A stretch of 64,000 nt of DNA from an uncultured Arachnia sp. (GTDB taxonomy: Bacteria; Actinomycetota; Actinomycetes; Propionibacteriales; Propionibacteriaceae), in the NCBI GenBank assembly GCA_947493995.1, contig CANLTJ010000006.1, positions 1 to 64,000 of the forward strand, given 5' to 3'. Made by a program: the position numbers and the translations under genes. Of the stretch, positions 32,473-42,581 are shown piece after piece; position 1 is the stretch's first letter, and every line of letters begins with the position of its first letter. The notes beneath the pieces were generated by a model. The model had not been told where the DNA came from, did not search any database, and saw only the letters and a list, made by a program, of their open reading frames with translations.

Positions 32473-34473
32473 CTACTCGGCGCCGCGCAGCCTGCGCAGG
32501 GCCCGAACGGCCATATCGGGGTCCGTGGTTCTCCAGAAGGTGGGAAGAGACTTGGCGAGGAACTGGCCGTAGCGCTTCGTGATGAGTCGCGGGTCGAGGA
32601 TGGCCACGACACCCCTGTCGTCGCTGCGCCGGATGAGCCGCCCCGTGCCCTGGGCGAGCAACAGCGCCGCCTGCGTGGCGGCGACGGTCATGAAGCCGTT
32701 GCCGCCCCTGTCGTCAACGGCCTTCTTGCGCGCCTGCATCAGCGGATCGTCCGGGCGCGGGAACGGGATCTTGTCGATGATGACGAGCTGGCATGTCTCT
32801 CCCGGCACATCGACGCCCTGCCACAGCGACATGGTGCCGAAGAGGCTCGTGTCGGGGTCGGCGATGAACGTACGCTGCAGTTCGGAGAGTTGCGCGTCAC
32901 CCTGGCAGAGGATGGTCATGTGCGGGAGCTCCCGCCGGCAGTGGGCAGCCGCCTGTTCCGCGTTGCGACGCGACGCGAAGAGTCCCAACGTGCGTCCCTC
33001 ACTGGCCCACACCAGCTGTGCGATCTCCGCCAGGACTTCCTCGCTCAGACCGTCGCGACGCGGCTCCGGCAGGGACTTCGTGGCATACAGAATGCCCTGG
33101 GTGCGGTAGTCGAAGGGCGTGCCGACGTCGAGCGCCCGCCACGCCAGGCTGTCCTCATCGGAGAGTTCGGCACCCTCATCGAGGCGGTCCGCGCTCCGCA
33201 GTCCGACGCTGGTGGCGAAGGCATCGAAGCTCCCACCCAGGTTCAGGGTGGCGGAGGTGCAGATTGTGGTCTTCTCACCGAACACCTCCGTGCGCAGCAA
33301 CCCGGCGACGTCAAGCGGGGCCACATACGCGGTCCGGCCACGGATCTCGGACTCGCTGACCCACACCACGTCGGCGTCGGCCAGGGCGGCGATGCGGCTG
33401 GCAATGTCGAAGATCTCCTTCACCGCGGCGCTGGCCTGGGTGCGTTCGTTGTCGTTGTGCTGGCCACCGAGGGCACTGATGGCTCGCCGTGCCACGTCCC
33501 GGACCTGCGCCGCCGCGTAGACCAGCGGTGCCGACGCCGCAGTGATCCGGACGAGTTCAGATTCTTCCAGCGCCGCGCGGAACGAGTCCGCCGACTCCAC
33601 GAAATCCACCCCGAGATCGTCATCCAGCCACGTCAGCGCCCGCTTCGCTGTGCGTTCCACGATGCCGGGCGTCAGTTCGTTCGTCGCCGCCGTCGTCATC
33701 CGGGAGGTGAGTTCGTGCGCCTCGTCGATCACGACGGCGGAATGCTCGGGCAGCGCGGTGCCGCCGTGCATGGCGTTGATGGCCAGGAGTGCGTGGTTGG
33801 TGACCACCACCTGAGCTTCGCGGGCGCGGTCACGGGACGCCTCCACGAGGCACTCGTCACCGAAGGGACAAGCGCTGACACCCAGGCATTCACGGCTGGG
33901 GATGGAGACCTGCGCCCAGCTTGCCGCCGTGTGCGTCGGTGCATCGTCGCGGTCCGCCAGCCCCTTGCTGGCAGCTTGTTCCTCGACCCAGTCGCGCAGG
34001 GCCAGCACCTCGACCCCGAGTTTGCTGACAGAATCCAGATCGCTCGCAGCCGATGCGAGCTCCTCCGCGCCGACGAGGGCGCCCTGGTCGGCGTCGCTGC
34101 CTGAGCGCGAACGATAGAGACAGGCGTAGTTCGTCCGCCCCTTGAGGACGGCCGCCTTCGGGCGCATCCCCGAGACGGACTCCACCGCGTCCAGCGCGGC
34201 GGGGATGTCTTTCTGCCCCAGCTGCGCCTGGAGAGCGAGCGTCGCCGTGGCAATGATGATGCGCTCTTCAGGGTCATCCGCCACCCGCGCCATCACCGGC
34301 GCGAGATACCCCAGAGACTTGCCCGTACCGGTTCCCGCCTGCACCAGCAAGTGGATGCCGGACTCGAGGCTGTCGGCGACGGCCTCCACCATGGCTTTCT
34401 GGCCGGCGCGCTCACCGCCGCCGATGCCGTCGATCGCGGCCTGCAGGATGGCGAGTCCAGCAGAATCAGTCAC
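32473..34473 (-). CDS. dinG: ATP-dependent DNA helicase, DinG/XPD family
   Basis: Superfamily 2 Fe-S helicase, 666 residues. Walker A is VQAGTGTGKSLGYLAP. Iron-sulfur cysteines are in NYACLYR and then RECLGVSACPFGDEC. The DEAH box is VVIDEAHELTSR. Late motifs include GTMSLWQGVDVPGETC with the conserved GVD and QGTGRLIRRSDDRGVV. A GTG start at 34473 overlaps the hflX stop by 8 bp (GTGACTGA); longer readings run antisense-like through hflX and are rejected. It unwinds damaged or R-loop DNA 5' to 3' in related bacteria. No SOS box was seen in front of it; it is probably cotranscribed with hflX. Confidence 0.9.
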   Translation of the reverse strand: MTDSAGLAILQAAIDGIGGGERAGQKAMVEAVADSLESGIHLLVQAGTGTGKSLGYLAPVMARVADDPEERIIIATATLALQAQLGQKDIPAALDAVESVSGMRPKAAVLKGRTNYACLYRSRSGSDADQGALVGAEELASAASDLDSVSKLGVEVLALRDWVEEQAASKGLADRDDAPTHTAASWAQVSIPSRECLGVSACPFGDECLVEASRDRAREAQVVVTNHALLAINAMHGGTALPEHSAVVIDEAHELTSRMTTAATNELTPGIVERTAKRALTWLDDDLGVDFVESADSFRAALEESELVRITAASAPLVYAAAQVRDVARRAISALGGQHNDNERTQASAAVKEIFDIASRIAALADADVVWVSESEIRGRTAYVAPLDVAGLLRTEVFGEKTTICTSATLNLGGSFDAFATSVGLRSADRLDEGAELSDEDSLAWRALDVGTPFDYRTQGILYATKSLPEPRRDGLSEEVLAEIAQLVWASEGRTLGLFASRRNAEQAAAHCRRELPHMTILCQGDAQLSELQRTFIADPDTSLFGTMSLWQGVDVPGETCQLVIIDKIPFPRPDDPLMQARKKAVDDRGGNGFMTVAATQAALLLAQGTGRLIRRSDDRGVVAILDPRLITKRYGQFLAKSLPTFWRTTDPDMAVRALRRLRGAE

Positions 34474-35884
34474 GCGTGAACTCGGCCAGTTCGTCAGCCA
34501 GGCCGGGCCGCACCTGCGCCTGCACCGCGGTCCCCTCTCCCGTGTGCTCCAGGGATGAGATGCGTCCGCTGCGGTGGATGCGGTCCATGAGGTCACCGCG
34601 CTCGTAGGGCACCATCACGTCGACGGTGATCTCCGGGTTCGGCAACCCCTCCCCGAGAATGTCTCCCAGCTCCTCCAGGCCAGCTCCGGTGCGGGCGGAC
34701 ACGGCCACGGCATCGGCATGGTTGGCCCGCAGAGCCATCACCATGGTGGGATCCGCGATGTCGATCTTGTTGAGCACCAGAAGCTCGGGAACACCTGCTG
34801 CCCCGATGTCCCCCAGGACCTGACGCACGGCACCGATCTGGCCCTCGGGATCCGGATCGGACGCATCGACGACGTGAATCAGCAGGTCCGCCTGCACGGA
34901 CTCCTCCAGGGTGGAGCGGAACGCTTCCACCAGATCATGCGGCAGGTGACGGACGAAACCGACCGTGTCCGTCAGCGTGAACTGCCGGCCTCCGGCAGTC
35001 TCCACGCGTCGAGTGGTGGGGTCGAGAGTGGCGAACAGTGCGTCCTCCACCAGCACCCCAGCACCGGTCAGGCGGTTCAGCAGGGAGGACTTGCCTGCGT
35101 TGGTGTAGCCGACGATGGCCACCGAGGGGATCTGGTGGCGTTGTCTCTCGGCCCGCTTGTGCTCGCGGGTTGCGTCCATGGTGCGCATCTTGCGTCGCAG
35201 CTGCGCGATCCGGTTCCCGATCCGACGGCGATCCGTCTCGATCTTCGTCTCACCGGGCCCACGGCCACCGATTCCGGCACCGCCGGCGACTCGGCCTCCG
35301 GCCTGGCGCGACAGGTTGCCGCCCCAGCCACGGAGCCGTTGCTTGAGGTACTGGAGCTGGGCCATCTCCACCTGGGCCTTGCCCTCGGCGCTCTTGGCGT
35401 GGGAGGCAAAGATGTCGAGGATCAGGGCGGTGCGATCCACCACCTTGACCTTGATCCGGTCCTCCAGGTTGCGCAGCTGCGCCGCCTCGAGTTCACCGTC
35501 GCAGATGACAGTGTCCGCACCGGTGGCCTCCACCACCTCGCGGATCTCCTCCACCTTGCCGCTGCCCACGTACGTGGCCGGATCCGGGGTGCTGCGTCGC
35601 TGCACGAGGGTCTCCAACACCTCGGAACCAGCGGTCTCCGCCAACAGTTTCAGCTCCGCCATCGCATTGTCCGCATCAGCCTGGCTGCCCGATGTCCACA
35701 CGCTGACCAGCACCACACGCTCGAGCCGGAGTTGGCGGTACTCGACCTCGGTGACGTCCTTGAGCTCGGTACGCATGCCGTCCACGCGGCGCAGGGAGTG
35801 ACGCTCCGCCAACTCCTCCTGGTCACCGTCGAAGTCGATAGTGCTCTCGGTGAGGTCCTCGGGTGCATGTGTGCGTTCAGTCAT
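34466..35884 (-). CDS. hflX: GTPase HflX
   Basis: Ribosome-splitting GTPase HflX, 472 residues. The N-terminal HflX domain (to about residue 200) ends in AQLQYLKQRLRGWGGNLSRQ and the glycine-rich GGAGIGGRGPGETKIETDRR that HflX uses at the peptidyl-transferase centre. The G domain has GYTNAGKSS (G1), DTVGFVRHLP (G3) and NKID (G4). An N-terminal acidic extension of about 35 residues is typical of actinobacterial HflX. It lies 48 bp after dapF and overlaps dinG by 8 bp. Confidence 0.95.
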   Translation of the reverse strand: MTERTHAPEDLTESTIDFDGDQEELAERHSLRRVDGMRTELKDVTEVEYRQLRLERVVLVSVWTSGSQADADNAMAELKLLAETAGSEVLETLVQRRSTPDPATYVGSGKVEEIREVVEATGADTVICDGELEAAQLRNLEDRIKVKVVDRTALILDIFASHAKSAEGKAQVEMAQLQYLKQRLRGWGGNLSRQAGGRVAGGAGIGGRGPGETKIETDRRRIGNRIAQLRRKMRTMDATREHKRAERQRHQIPSVAIVGYTNAGKSSLLNRLTGAGVLVEDALFATLDPTTRRVETAGGRQFTLTDTVGFVRHLPHDLVEAFRSTLEESVQADLLIHVVDASDPDPEGQIGAVRQVLGDIGAAGVPELLVLNKIDIADPTMVMALRANHADAVAVSARTGAGLEELGDILGEGLPNPEITVDVMVPYERGDLMDRIHRSGRISSLEHTGEGTAVQAQVRPGLADELAEFTRD

Positions 35885-35932
35885 GTTGGATCCATTGTCC
35901 CAGCACTTCCAAGCATTCGTGAATCCCGTGGG

Positions 35933-36772
35933 TCACAGGAATTCGCCCCTCGCCACGATGACGGCTGGGCCGGTGAGCCAGACTTCGTCGCCCTCGAACT
36001 CGACGCGAAGGTCGCCTCCGGGGACGTGCACCTCGATGACGTCGCCGGAGCCCGTCCTCTCGCGGTGGGCGGCGGCAGCAGCCACAACTCCCGTGCCGCA
36101 GCTCATTGTCTCGCCGCTGCCGCGTTCGAAGACCCGCATGTCCAGCTGACCGGGTGCGCGTTCGGTCACGAACTCGACGTTCACGCCGTCGGGAAAACTG
36201 TCGGCCGGATCCCACCGCGGTGCGACGCTCAGGTCGAGTGAGGTGCGAGTGGTGTCGTCGAGGAAAACGACTGCGTGTGGATTTCCCACGTTCACGGGCG
36301 TGCCGGGCCAGCGCTGGTCGGCGTGCACGATCTCGACAGACTCCGAGGGCGCGTCCTCAGCCGGTGATGCACTGCCGACACGGACCCTGCCCATGCTGAC
36401 CGAGATCAACTCGCCGGGTACACCTCGGACATGCCGGAGCCCCGCTCGCGTCGCAATGTCGAACTGGCCGGGGGCGACCCAGTCCTGCTCCAACAGGTGG
36501 AGCGCGAACACACGCAATCCATTGCCACACATCTCGGCGACGGAGCCGTCCGCATTACGGTAGTCCATGAACCACAGATCGGGATCACCCTCCCACTGCG
36601 GCATGTGTGCGGCGCGCACCACTCGCAACACACCGTCGGCGCCGATTCCGCCCCGGCGGTCGCACATGGCAGTGACGATGTCCGGCGTCAGATCCTGCAT
36701 CGCGTGCTGGTCGTCGATGATGATGAAGTCGTTGAGCGTACCGTGGCCCTTCAGGTAGGCGGTTCGTCTCAT
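35933..36772 (-). CDS. dapF: diaminopimelate epimerase
   Basis: Converts LL- to meso-diaminopimelate for lysine and peptidoglycan, 279 residues. The two active-site cysteines are in NADGSVAEMCGNGLRVF and SCGTGV. The N-terminal YLKGHGTLNDFIIID matches the KxxGxGNDF family motif, with T where N is common. The ATG at 36772 overlaps the miaA stop (ATGA); a much longer upstream reading lies in miaA and is rejected. Its presence is consistent with a DAP-type cell wall. Confidence 0.94.
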   Translation of the reverse strand: MRRTAYLKGHGTLNDFIIIDDQHAMQDLTPDIVTAMCDRRGGIGADGVLRVVRAAHMPQWEGDPDLWFMDYRNADGSVAEMCGNGLRVFALHLLEQDWVAPGQFDIATRAGLRHVRGVPGELISVSMGRVRVGSASPAEDAPSESVEIVHADQRWPGTPVNVGNPHAVVFLDDTTRTSLDLSVAPRWDPADSFPDGVNVEFVTERAPGQLDMRVFERGSGETMSCGTGVVAAAAAHRERTGSGDVIEVHVPGGDLRVEFEGDEVWLTGPAVIVARGEFL

Positions 36773-37713
36773 CGTTGATTCCCCCTCCGCTCCGGTGCCA
36801 ATCCTACCGACTGGATGATGCTCTCCACATTGTCGACGGCGCCTGCATCCAGCCACGTGATCCGCGGATCCCTGCGGTACCAGCCGAGCTGCTTGCGGAA
36901 GAAGCGACGCGTCGCCTTCTTGGTCAGCTCCCTCGCCTCCTCCTCCGAGTACTCTCCGTCGAGGAAGTCGACCACCTGCCGGTAGCCGATGGCCCTCACC
37001 GCTGTCAGGCCGTCCCGGAGGCCCTGGTTGAGTAAGTGTCGGACCTCCTGCACCAGACCTTCACGCCACATGGCATCCACCCGCTCGTTGATGCGTGCGT
37101 CAAGCACTGCCCGGTCCTCGGAGAGACCGAACTGGTGCACATTGTCGAGCTCATAGCTCCACTCCGGCAGGTTCGGGACGTGTCCACCGGCGAGTTCCAG
37201 CACCTCGAAGGCTCGTACCGTGCGCCGACCATTCGCCGGCTCAATCTTCGCAGCAGACGCAGGCGCCACCTCTGCGAGCCGAGCGTGCAATGCCAGCGCC
37301 CCCACTCGTTGCAGCTCCGCCTCCCATCGACTCCTGACCTCCGCATCCGAGCCGGGGAACTCGAAGTGGTCGACGATGGCTCGGGTGTAGAGGGCAGAGC
37401 CGCCCACCACGATCGGAACCGCCCTGCGTACGCGAATGTCGGTGATGGCGGTGCGTGCCAAGCGCTGAAAATCTGCGACGGAGGCTGTCTGCGTCACGTC
37501 GAGGATGTCGATCAGGTGGTGCGGGACCCCGCCTCGTTCCTCCGTGCTCGGCTTGGCCGTGCCGATGTCCATTCCTCGGTAGACGAGCATCGAATCGGCG
37601 TTGACGACTTCGGCGTCGACGCCGTCGGCCCGGAGCGCGAGCGCGAGCTGCACGGCGAGGCGGGACTTGCCCGTTGCGGTGGCTCCGATCAGCACGATGA
37701 CCGGCAATGACAT
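36769..37713 (-). CDS. miaA: tRNA dimethylallyltransferase
   Basis: Transfers an isopentenyl group to A37 of UNN-reading tRNAs, 314 residues. The P-loop is GATATGKSRLA. DSMLVYRGMDIGTAKPS and HHLIDILDVTQTASVADF are diagnostic. The ATG at 37713 follows GGGAGGA, and the longer open frame upstream has no support. The product is the substrate for MiaB, encoded just upstream on the same strand beyond two small plus-strand genes. Confidence 0.95.
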   Translation of the reverse strand: MSLPVIVLIGATATGKSRLAVQLALALRADGVDAEVVNADSMLVYRGMDIGTAKPSTEERGGVPHHLIDILDVTQTASVADFQRLARTAITDIRVRRAVPIVVGGSALYTRAIVDHFEFPGSDAEVRSRWEAELQRVGALALHARLAEVAPASAAKIEPANGRRTVRAFEVLELAGGHVPNLPEWSYELDNVHQFGLSEDRAVLDARINERVDAMWREGLVQEVRHLLNQGLRDGLTAVRAIGYRQVVDFLDGEYSEEEARELTKKATRRFFRKQLGWYRRDPRITWLDAGAVDNVESIIQSVGLAPERRGNQR

Positions 37714-37860
37714 GGCTCCATCCTCCCAGCTGACGCACGGTTGTTGCGAGCCTTCATCGCGGTTGTCCTCGCAGGCATGCCCGAACTCGTGGTGGATGAA
37801 CCGCGCTCCCGGCATACTCGACGGTGTCCACTGTTCATTCACTGATAGGAAGGCGAGAGC

Positions 37861-38076
37861 ATGACAACATCCGACAACTCACACGACTCCACCTCCGGCG
37901 ACGGAGGCTTCATCGACAGCGCCATCGAGAAGGGCGGCGACTTCGTCGACAAGAAGACGGGCAACAAGTACGAGAGCCAGGTTGACAAGGGGCAGGACTT
38001 CCTGAGCGACAAGTACGGGAACAGCGGTAACGCAGACGAGGCTCGCACCACGGGCGACGCGGATCGCACTACCTGA
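37861..38076 (+). CDS. MT0933-type small protein (annotated antitoxin family)
   Basis: A 71-residue acidic, low-complexity protein resembling the MT0933 antitoxin family (Pfam PF14013). The key segment is KGGDFVDKKTGNKYESQVDK, followed by a Gly/Asp-rich tail. It has an AGGAAGG-like ribosome site. No toxin partner is adjacent, and members of this family are often orphan, stress-related and disordered. It is followed by a strong hairpin terminator. Confidence 0.7.
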   Translation: MTTSDNSHDSTSGDGGFIDSAIEKGGDFVDKKTGNKYESQVDKGQDFLSDKYGNSGNADEARTTGDADRTT

Positions 38077-38105
38077 GTCACCACAGGACCCAGCAGCGTG
38101 CTGCC

Positions 38106-38139
38106 AGGGGTGTCGGGACCATCTTGTCCCGACACCCCT
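38106..38139 (+). terminator. strong hairpin terminator after the MT0933-type gene
   Basis: A perfect 14-bp stem, AGGGGTGTCGGGAC (38106-38119) and GTCCCGACACCCCT (38126-38139), with a 6-nt loop, followed by GTTGCGTTG. It begins 29 bp after the gene's stop and separates it from the next small gene. Confidence 0.8.
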
Positions 38140-38222
38140 GTTGCGTTGTCGCTGGGCTCGTCAGCTCGCTTGTGCCACCATGAGCGCTGGAACACTGATA
38201 CCGCAGAACGAGGAGAACCATC

Positions 38223-38459
38223 GTGGCCGAGAACACCCATGGGCAGCACTCTGGCGATGCTGAGGCTGAGACCCGCACGTCAAAGACGGAGCAGCAGGAG
38301 CAGGAGGAGCAGCGGATCGAAACCAAGGAGCGACTCTCCATGGACCGCACGGACATGGACGACGCGATCGACAGTCAGGAGGACCAGAAGTTCGACGGGA
38401 AGGACACGAGCCGCTACGCGGAGGAGACCGAGCAGGCGCTGACTGACGACACCCGCTGA
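38223..38459 (+). CDS. small acidic, Gln/Glu-rich protein
   Basis: A 78-residue protein with a GTG start and a good ribosome site (GAGGAGAACC). The composition is strongly polar: TEQQEQEEQRIETKERLSMD and then a Asp-rich end. Disorder or a coiled-coil helix is likely. I do not recognise the family. It sits alone between a terminator and the 3' end of miaB, with 16 bp to the convergent miaB stop. Confidence 0.6.
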   Translation: MAENTHGQHSGDAEAETRTSKTEQQEQEEQRIETKERLSMDRTDMDDAIDSQEDQKFDGKDTSRYAEETEQALTDDTR

Positions 38460-38475
38460 CCCACCACGGGGTTGA

Positions 38476-39975
38476 TCAGCCGCATCCCTCGGAGGCCGGC
38501 GCCAGCGGGGCAGGGACACCGACCGAGGGCAGACCAAGCCCCACACCCTTGGGCTTTGGTGACTCGGTGGCCTGCTGCCAGGCGTCTCCACCACGGGTGC
38601 GACGGAGCGTGGTGATCGGCACGTCCGAGTTCAGGTGGTGGGGCGCGGCGTGCGTGATCCTCACGGTGGCCACATCGCCGGGACGAGGCCGCAGGGCAGG
38701 GTCGTCGCTCACGGTCGCGTGCACCAGGCGGTTGTCCCGAGCCCGGCCGCTCATGCGGTTGGTCTCCGCGTCCTTGCGCCCCTCCCCGAGGGCGAACATG
38801 ACCTCCACGTCCCGGCCCTCGAATGCCCTGTTCTCCTCCCAGGCGACGTCGTTGACCAACGACACGAGGCGTTCGTAGCGTTCCTGCACCACCGTCTTCG
38901 GTACCTGGCCCGGCATCTCTGCCGCCGGTGTTCCCGGCCGCTTGGAGTACTGGAACGTGAACGCGGCCGAGAATCGCGAGCGTTCCACGACTTCCAGAGT
39001 GGCTTGGAAGTCCTCCTCCGTCTCGCCGGGAAATCCGACGATGATGTCGGTGGTGATTGCCGCCTGCGGCATCGCGTCACGCACCCGGTCCAGAATGCCG
39101 AGGAACCGCTTGCTGCGATACGACCGCCGCATGGCCTTCAGCACGGTGTCCGAGCCGGACTGCAACGGCATGTGCAGTTGGGGCATGACGTTGTGGGTGG
39201 AGGCCATGGCCTCGATGACGTCGTCGGTGAAGTCCTTGGGATGGGGGGACGTGAAACGCACCCGCTCCAGGCCGTCCACGTCGCCACATGCGCGCAGCAG
39301 CTTGGCGAAGGCGGCCCGGTCCCCGAACTCGACGCCGTAGGCGTTGACGTTCTGCCCGAGCAGCGTGATCTCCTGAACGCCCTGGGCCACCAGCATCTCG
39401 ATCTCGGCCAGGATGTCGCCCGGACGACGATCGGTCTCCTTGCCGCGCAACGCGGGAACGATGCAGAAGGTGCAGGTGTTGTTGCAGCCCACACTCACCG
39501 AGACCCAGGCGGAGTACGGCGATTCGCGGCGGCTGGGGAGGTTGCTCGGGAAGGTCTGGAGGGCTTCGACGATCTCGACCTGCGCCTCCTTCTCCACGCG
39601 TGCCCGCTCCAGGAGCACGGGAAGGCTTCCCACATTGTGGGTGCCGAAGACCACATCCACCCAGGGGGCACGCTTGAGGATGACGTCGCGGTCCTTCTGC
39701 GCCATGCAGCCGCCCACGGCGATCTGCATCCCGGGATGGTTCTCCTTGACCCGCGCCATGTGACCGAGGTTGCCGTACAGACGGTTGTCGGCATTCTCCC
39801 GCACGGCGCAGGTATTGAAGACGACCACGTCGGCGCCAGCATCCATCAGGTTGCTACTCTGCGGCTCGACCCGGCTGAGTCCGGCGTCCTCCAGGAGGCC
39901 CGAGATCCGCTCCGAGTCGTGGACGTTCATCTGGCAGCCATACGTGATGACGTTGTAGGTGCGTGCGCTGGTCAT
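38476..39975 (-). CDS. miaB: tRNA-2-methylthio-N6-dimethylallyladenosine synthase
   Basis: Radical-SAM methylthiotransferase, 499 residues. The N-terminal UPF0004 cluster cysteines are in [21 protein letters not shown] and VGGCMAQKD. The radical-SAM CxxxCxxC is [17 protein letters not shown] domain lies at about 380-445 ([15 protein letters not shown]). The C-terminus extends about 45 residues beyond TRAM. The second in-frame start (39975) is used; one four codons earlier is possible. It acts after MiaA on A37. Confidence 0.95.
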   Translation of the reverse strand: MTSARTYNVITYGCQMNVHDSERISGLLEDAGLSRVEPQSSNLMDAGADVVVFNTCAVRENADNRLYGNLGHMARVKENHPGMQIAVGGCMAQKDRDVILKRAPWVDVVFGTHNVGSLPVLLERARVEKEAQVEIVEALQTFPSNLPSRRESPYSAWVSVSVGCNNTCTFCIVPALRGKETDRRPGDILAEIEMLVAQGVQEITLLGQNVNAYGVEFGDRAAFAKLLRACGDVDGLERVRFTSPHPKDFTDDVIEAMASTHNVMPQLHMPLQSGSDTVLKAMRRSYRSKRFLGILDRVRDAMPQAAITTDIIVGFPGETEEDFQATLEVVERSRFSAAFTFQYSKRPGTPAAEMPGQVPKTVVQERYERLVSLVNDVAWEENRAFEGRDVEVMFALGEGRKDAETNRMSGRARDNRLVHATVSDDPALRPRPGDVATVRITHAAPHHLNSDVPITTLRRTRGGDAWQQATESPKPKGVGLGLPSVGVPAPLAPASEGCG

Positions 39976-40043
39976 GATGGGCACCACTGTAGGCGCGCCG
40001 TCGCCCTACACTGAAACCCGGTACCGCACTAGGGTTATGTTCC

Positions 40044-40946
40044 ATGAGCAGTGAGCGCACACAACCCATTCCCCCGACGGGCGAGCAGTACACCATCTCC
40101 GCTGGAGGCTACGCCGCCGTCGTGACGCAGGTGGGAGCCACTCTGCGAAGCGTCACGGTCGACGGACGGGAACTGCTGTGGAGTTTCGGCTCGGACGAGT
40201 CGCCATCAGCCAGCCAGGGCAAACAGCTCATTCCCTGGCCGAACCGCATCCGTGACGGTTACTACACCTTCAACGGCATCGAATACCAGCTGCCCATTAA
40301 TGAGGTCCCACGTCACAATGCCCTGCACGGTCTCAACGACGGCTTCGCGTGGCAGCTGGTCTCGCACACCGACCGGCAAGTGGTGCAGCGGCACGTGTTC
40401 CATCCCGAGACCGGGTGGCCCGGGACCTTGACCTCCACCCTGACGCACAGCGTCGACGACCACGGCCTGAGGGTGCGTGTGCATGTCACGAACGACGGCG
40501 ACGTCGCCCTCCCCTACGGCTACGGCGTGCATCCCTACTTCGCTTTCGAGGACATCGACGAGGTCACGCTGGATCTCCCGTTCAGCCAGGAGTTGCGCGT
40601 GGACGAGGACCGACTCCTGCCCATGGAGGTGACGCCTGTGACAGGTACCAACGACTTCAGGACGCCCCGTCCGCTCGGTTCGACGGTGCTCGACACCGCC
40701 TTCACCTCCCCCGCCAGCGAGGATTGGCGTGTGCGTCTTGCCGGACCCGCGCACGCCATTGAGGTGTGGGCGGATCGGACACTGCCATGGGTGCAGGTGT
40801 TCACGGGCCCGGAGCGCGATGCGGTCGCGGTGGAGCCAATGACCTGCGGTCCCGACGCCTTCAACGAGGGTCCAACGCACGACGGCGTCATCGTTCTGGC
40901 TTCCGGCGAGGACCACGTCGCGACGTGGGGAGTCCGAGCCGGGTAA
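40044..40946 (+). CDS. aldose 1-epimerase family protein
   Basis: A 300-residue galactose-mutarotase-like protein. PWPNRIRDGYYTFNGIEYQL is the family start, followed by HNALHGLNDGFAWQ with the first His. YGYGVHPYF supplies the catalytic His region, and VEPMTCGPDAFNEG the catalytic-type Glu. It interconverts anomers of hexoses; exact sugar unknown. It is a single plus-strand gene flanked by miaB and rny. No clear ribosome site; the transcript may be leaderless or nearly so. Confidence 0.88.
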   Translation: MSSERTQPIPPTGEQYTISAGGYAAVVTQVGATLRSVTVDGRELLWSFGSDESPSASQGKQLIPWPNRIRDGYYTFNGIEYQLPINEVPRHNALHGLNDGFAWQLVSHTDRQVVQRHVFHPETGWPGTLTSTLTHSVDDHGLRVRVHVTNDGDVALPYGYGVHPYFAFEDIDEVTLDLPFSQELRVDEDRLLPMEVTPVTGTNDFRTPRPLGSTVLDTAFTSPASEDWRVRLAGPAHAIEVWADRTLPWVQVFTGPERDAVAVEPMTCGPDAFNEGPTHDGVIVLASGEDHVATWGVRAG

Positions 40947-40973
40947 GGGCAGCGCGGAGGTGCCTGCGAGGAG

Positions 40974-42581
40974 TCAGTGGGCGGTTTCGGTGGCGCGGCT
41001 CTCCCGCACCACGGTGACCTTGATCTGGCCGGGGTAGCTCAGATTCTTCTCGATGTCGCGAGCAATCTCACGAGCAAGCAACTGCGCACCACCGTCGTCG
41101 ATTTCCGCCGGTGTCACCATCACCCGCAGCTCGCGGCCGGCCTGCATGGCATACACCCGATCCACACCGTCGCGGTCCGAAGCAAGAGCTTCCAGATGTT
41201 CCATGCGCTCCACGTAGGCCTCCAAGGACTCGCGCCGCGCACCCGGCCGCGAACCGGAGATGGCGTCGGCCGCCTGGGTGAGGATGGCCTCCACGGTCCG
41301 GGGCTCGACCTCATTGTGGTGGGCCTCCACAGCGTGAACGATGTCTTCGTGTTCGCCATGACGCCGCAACAGCTCGGCGCCCACAATCGCATGCGGTCCC
41401 TCCACCTCGTGGGTGAGGGCCTTGCCGATGTCGTGAAGGAACGCGGCGCGTTTGCAGACGGCCACGTCCAGGCCCAATTCAGCCGCCATCATCGCGGCCA
41501 GATGAGCAGACTCCACAAGGTGGCGCAACACGTTCTGCCCGTAGGAGGTCCTGTACGCCAACGCCCCCAGGACGGGAACCAGGTCCTCGTGCAGATCCAC
41601 GATGCCCACTTCCGCCATGGCGTCCTCGGCCTCGCGCTGGATGCGCTCGGCGATGCTGCGCTGGCTGCGTTCGTAGACCTCTTCTATGCGGGCGGGATGG
41701 ATGCGTCCGTCAGCCACGAGATCCATGAGGGTCAGACGTGCCGTCTCCCGCCGAACAGGGTCGAAGCAGGACAACAGGACGGACTCGGGGGTGTCATCGA
41801 TCAGGACATTGACCCCTGTGATCTGCTCGAAGGCGCGGATGTTGCGCCCCTCGCGACCAATGATGCGCCCCTTCATGTCATCACTGGGCAGATCGATGGT
41901 GGAGACCACTGATTCGCTCGTCTGCTCCGAAGCGCAACGTTGAATGGCGGTGACAACGATGCTGCGGGCGATCTTCTCGGCATCTCGCTTCGCGGCCGAT
42001 TCGATGTCGCGGGCCAGGGCGGTGGCAGCCAGCCGGGACTGGCGTTCAGCTTCGGCCATGACCTCGGCTCGAGCGGCCTGCTGGGTGAGTCCGGCGATCC
42101 GTTCACGCTCGGCCTCCACCTCGTCGCGCATGTCCCCGAGCTCTCGCCGTTGACTCTTCAACTGTGCCCTGACGACGTCCTGGCGCTCCGCTCTGGCAGC
42201 GAGCCCTTCCGCATCCGCCGCCAGACGATCCTCGCGCTCGTGCAGGCGGGCTTCCATCCGCTCCTGCGCGTGCCGCATCTCCCGCAGTTCAGCCCGCTGC
42301 GCCGACATCGACGCTTCCAGTTCCTCGCGACGCCGATCGGCATCCGCAATGGATTCCTTGATGCGAGCCTGCGATTGCGCCATCAACCTCTCCGAGTCAG
42401 CCCGAACACGCTCTGCCGCTTCCTGCGCTTCGCTCCGCGCGGCATCGAAATCCAGACGGCGACGGCGCTCGAAGTTGGAGCGCTCATCGCTGAACGCCGA
42501 TAGTGCACGCCGATGAATGATCAGGATGATGACGATCCCGACAGCCAGCAGGGCCGCTGCTATCCACCCGAGAAACTCCAT
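40974..42581 (-). CDS. rny: ribonuclease Y
   Basis: Membrane-anchored endoribonuclease Y, 535 residues. An N-terminal membrane helix (MEFLGWIAAALLAVGIVIIL) is followed by a long coiled coil (about 40-240) rich in RREELEAS-type repeats. The KH domain is GRIIGREGRNIRAFEQITGV. The HD domain shows AFLHDIGKALTHEVEGPHA. AGGAGGTG lies just before the ATG; the frame is open upstream without support. It starts decay of many mRNAs in bacteria that lack or supplement RNase E. Confidence 0.95.
   Translation of the reverse strand: MEFLGWIAAALLAVGIVIILIIHRRALSAFSDERSNFERRRRLDFDAARSEAQEAAERVRADSERLMAQSQARIKESIADADRRREELEASMSAQRAELREMRHAQERMEARLHEREDRLAADAEGLAARAERQDVVRAQLKSQRRELGDMRDEVEAERERIAGLTQQAARAEVMAEAERQSRLAATALARDIESAAKRDAEKIARSIVVTAIQRCASEQTSESVVSTIDLPSDDMKGRIIGREGRNIRAFEQITGVNVLIDDTPESVLLSCFDPVRRETARLTLMDLVADGRIHPARIEEVYERSQRSIAERIQREAEDAMAEVGIVDLHEDLVPVLGALAYRTSYGQNVLRHLVESAHLAAMMAAELGLDVAVCKRAAFLHDIGKALTHEVEGPHAIVGAELLRRHGEHEDIVHAVEAHHNEVEPRTVEAILTQAADAISGSRPGARRESLEAYVERMEHLEALASDRDGVDRVYAMQAGRELRVMVTPAEIDDGGAQLLAREIARDIEKNLSYPGQIKVTVVRESRATETAH

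Noticed and set aside
34574..36241. 555-residue open frame opposite hflX and dapF
   Set aside because: It spans two well-supported genes on the other strand.
38635..40014. 459-residue open frame opposite miaB
   Set aside because: Shadow of a radical-SAM enzyme with complete motifs.
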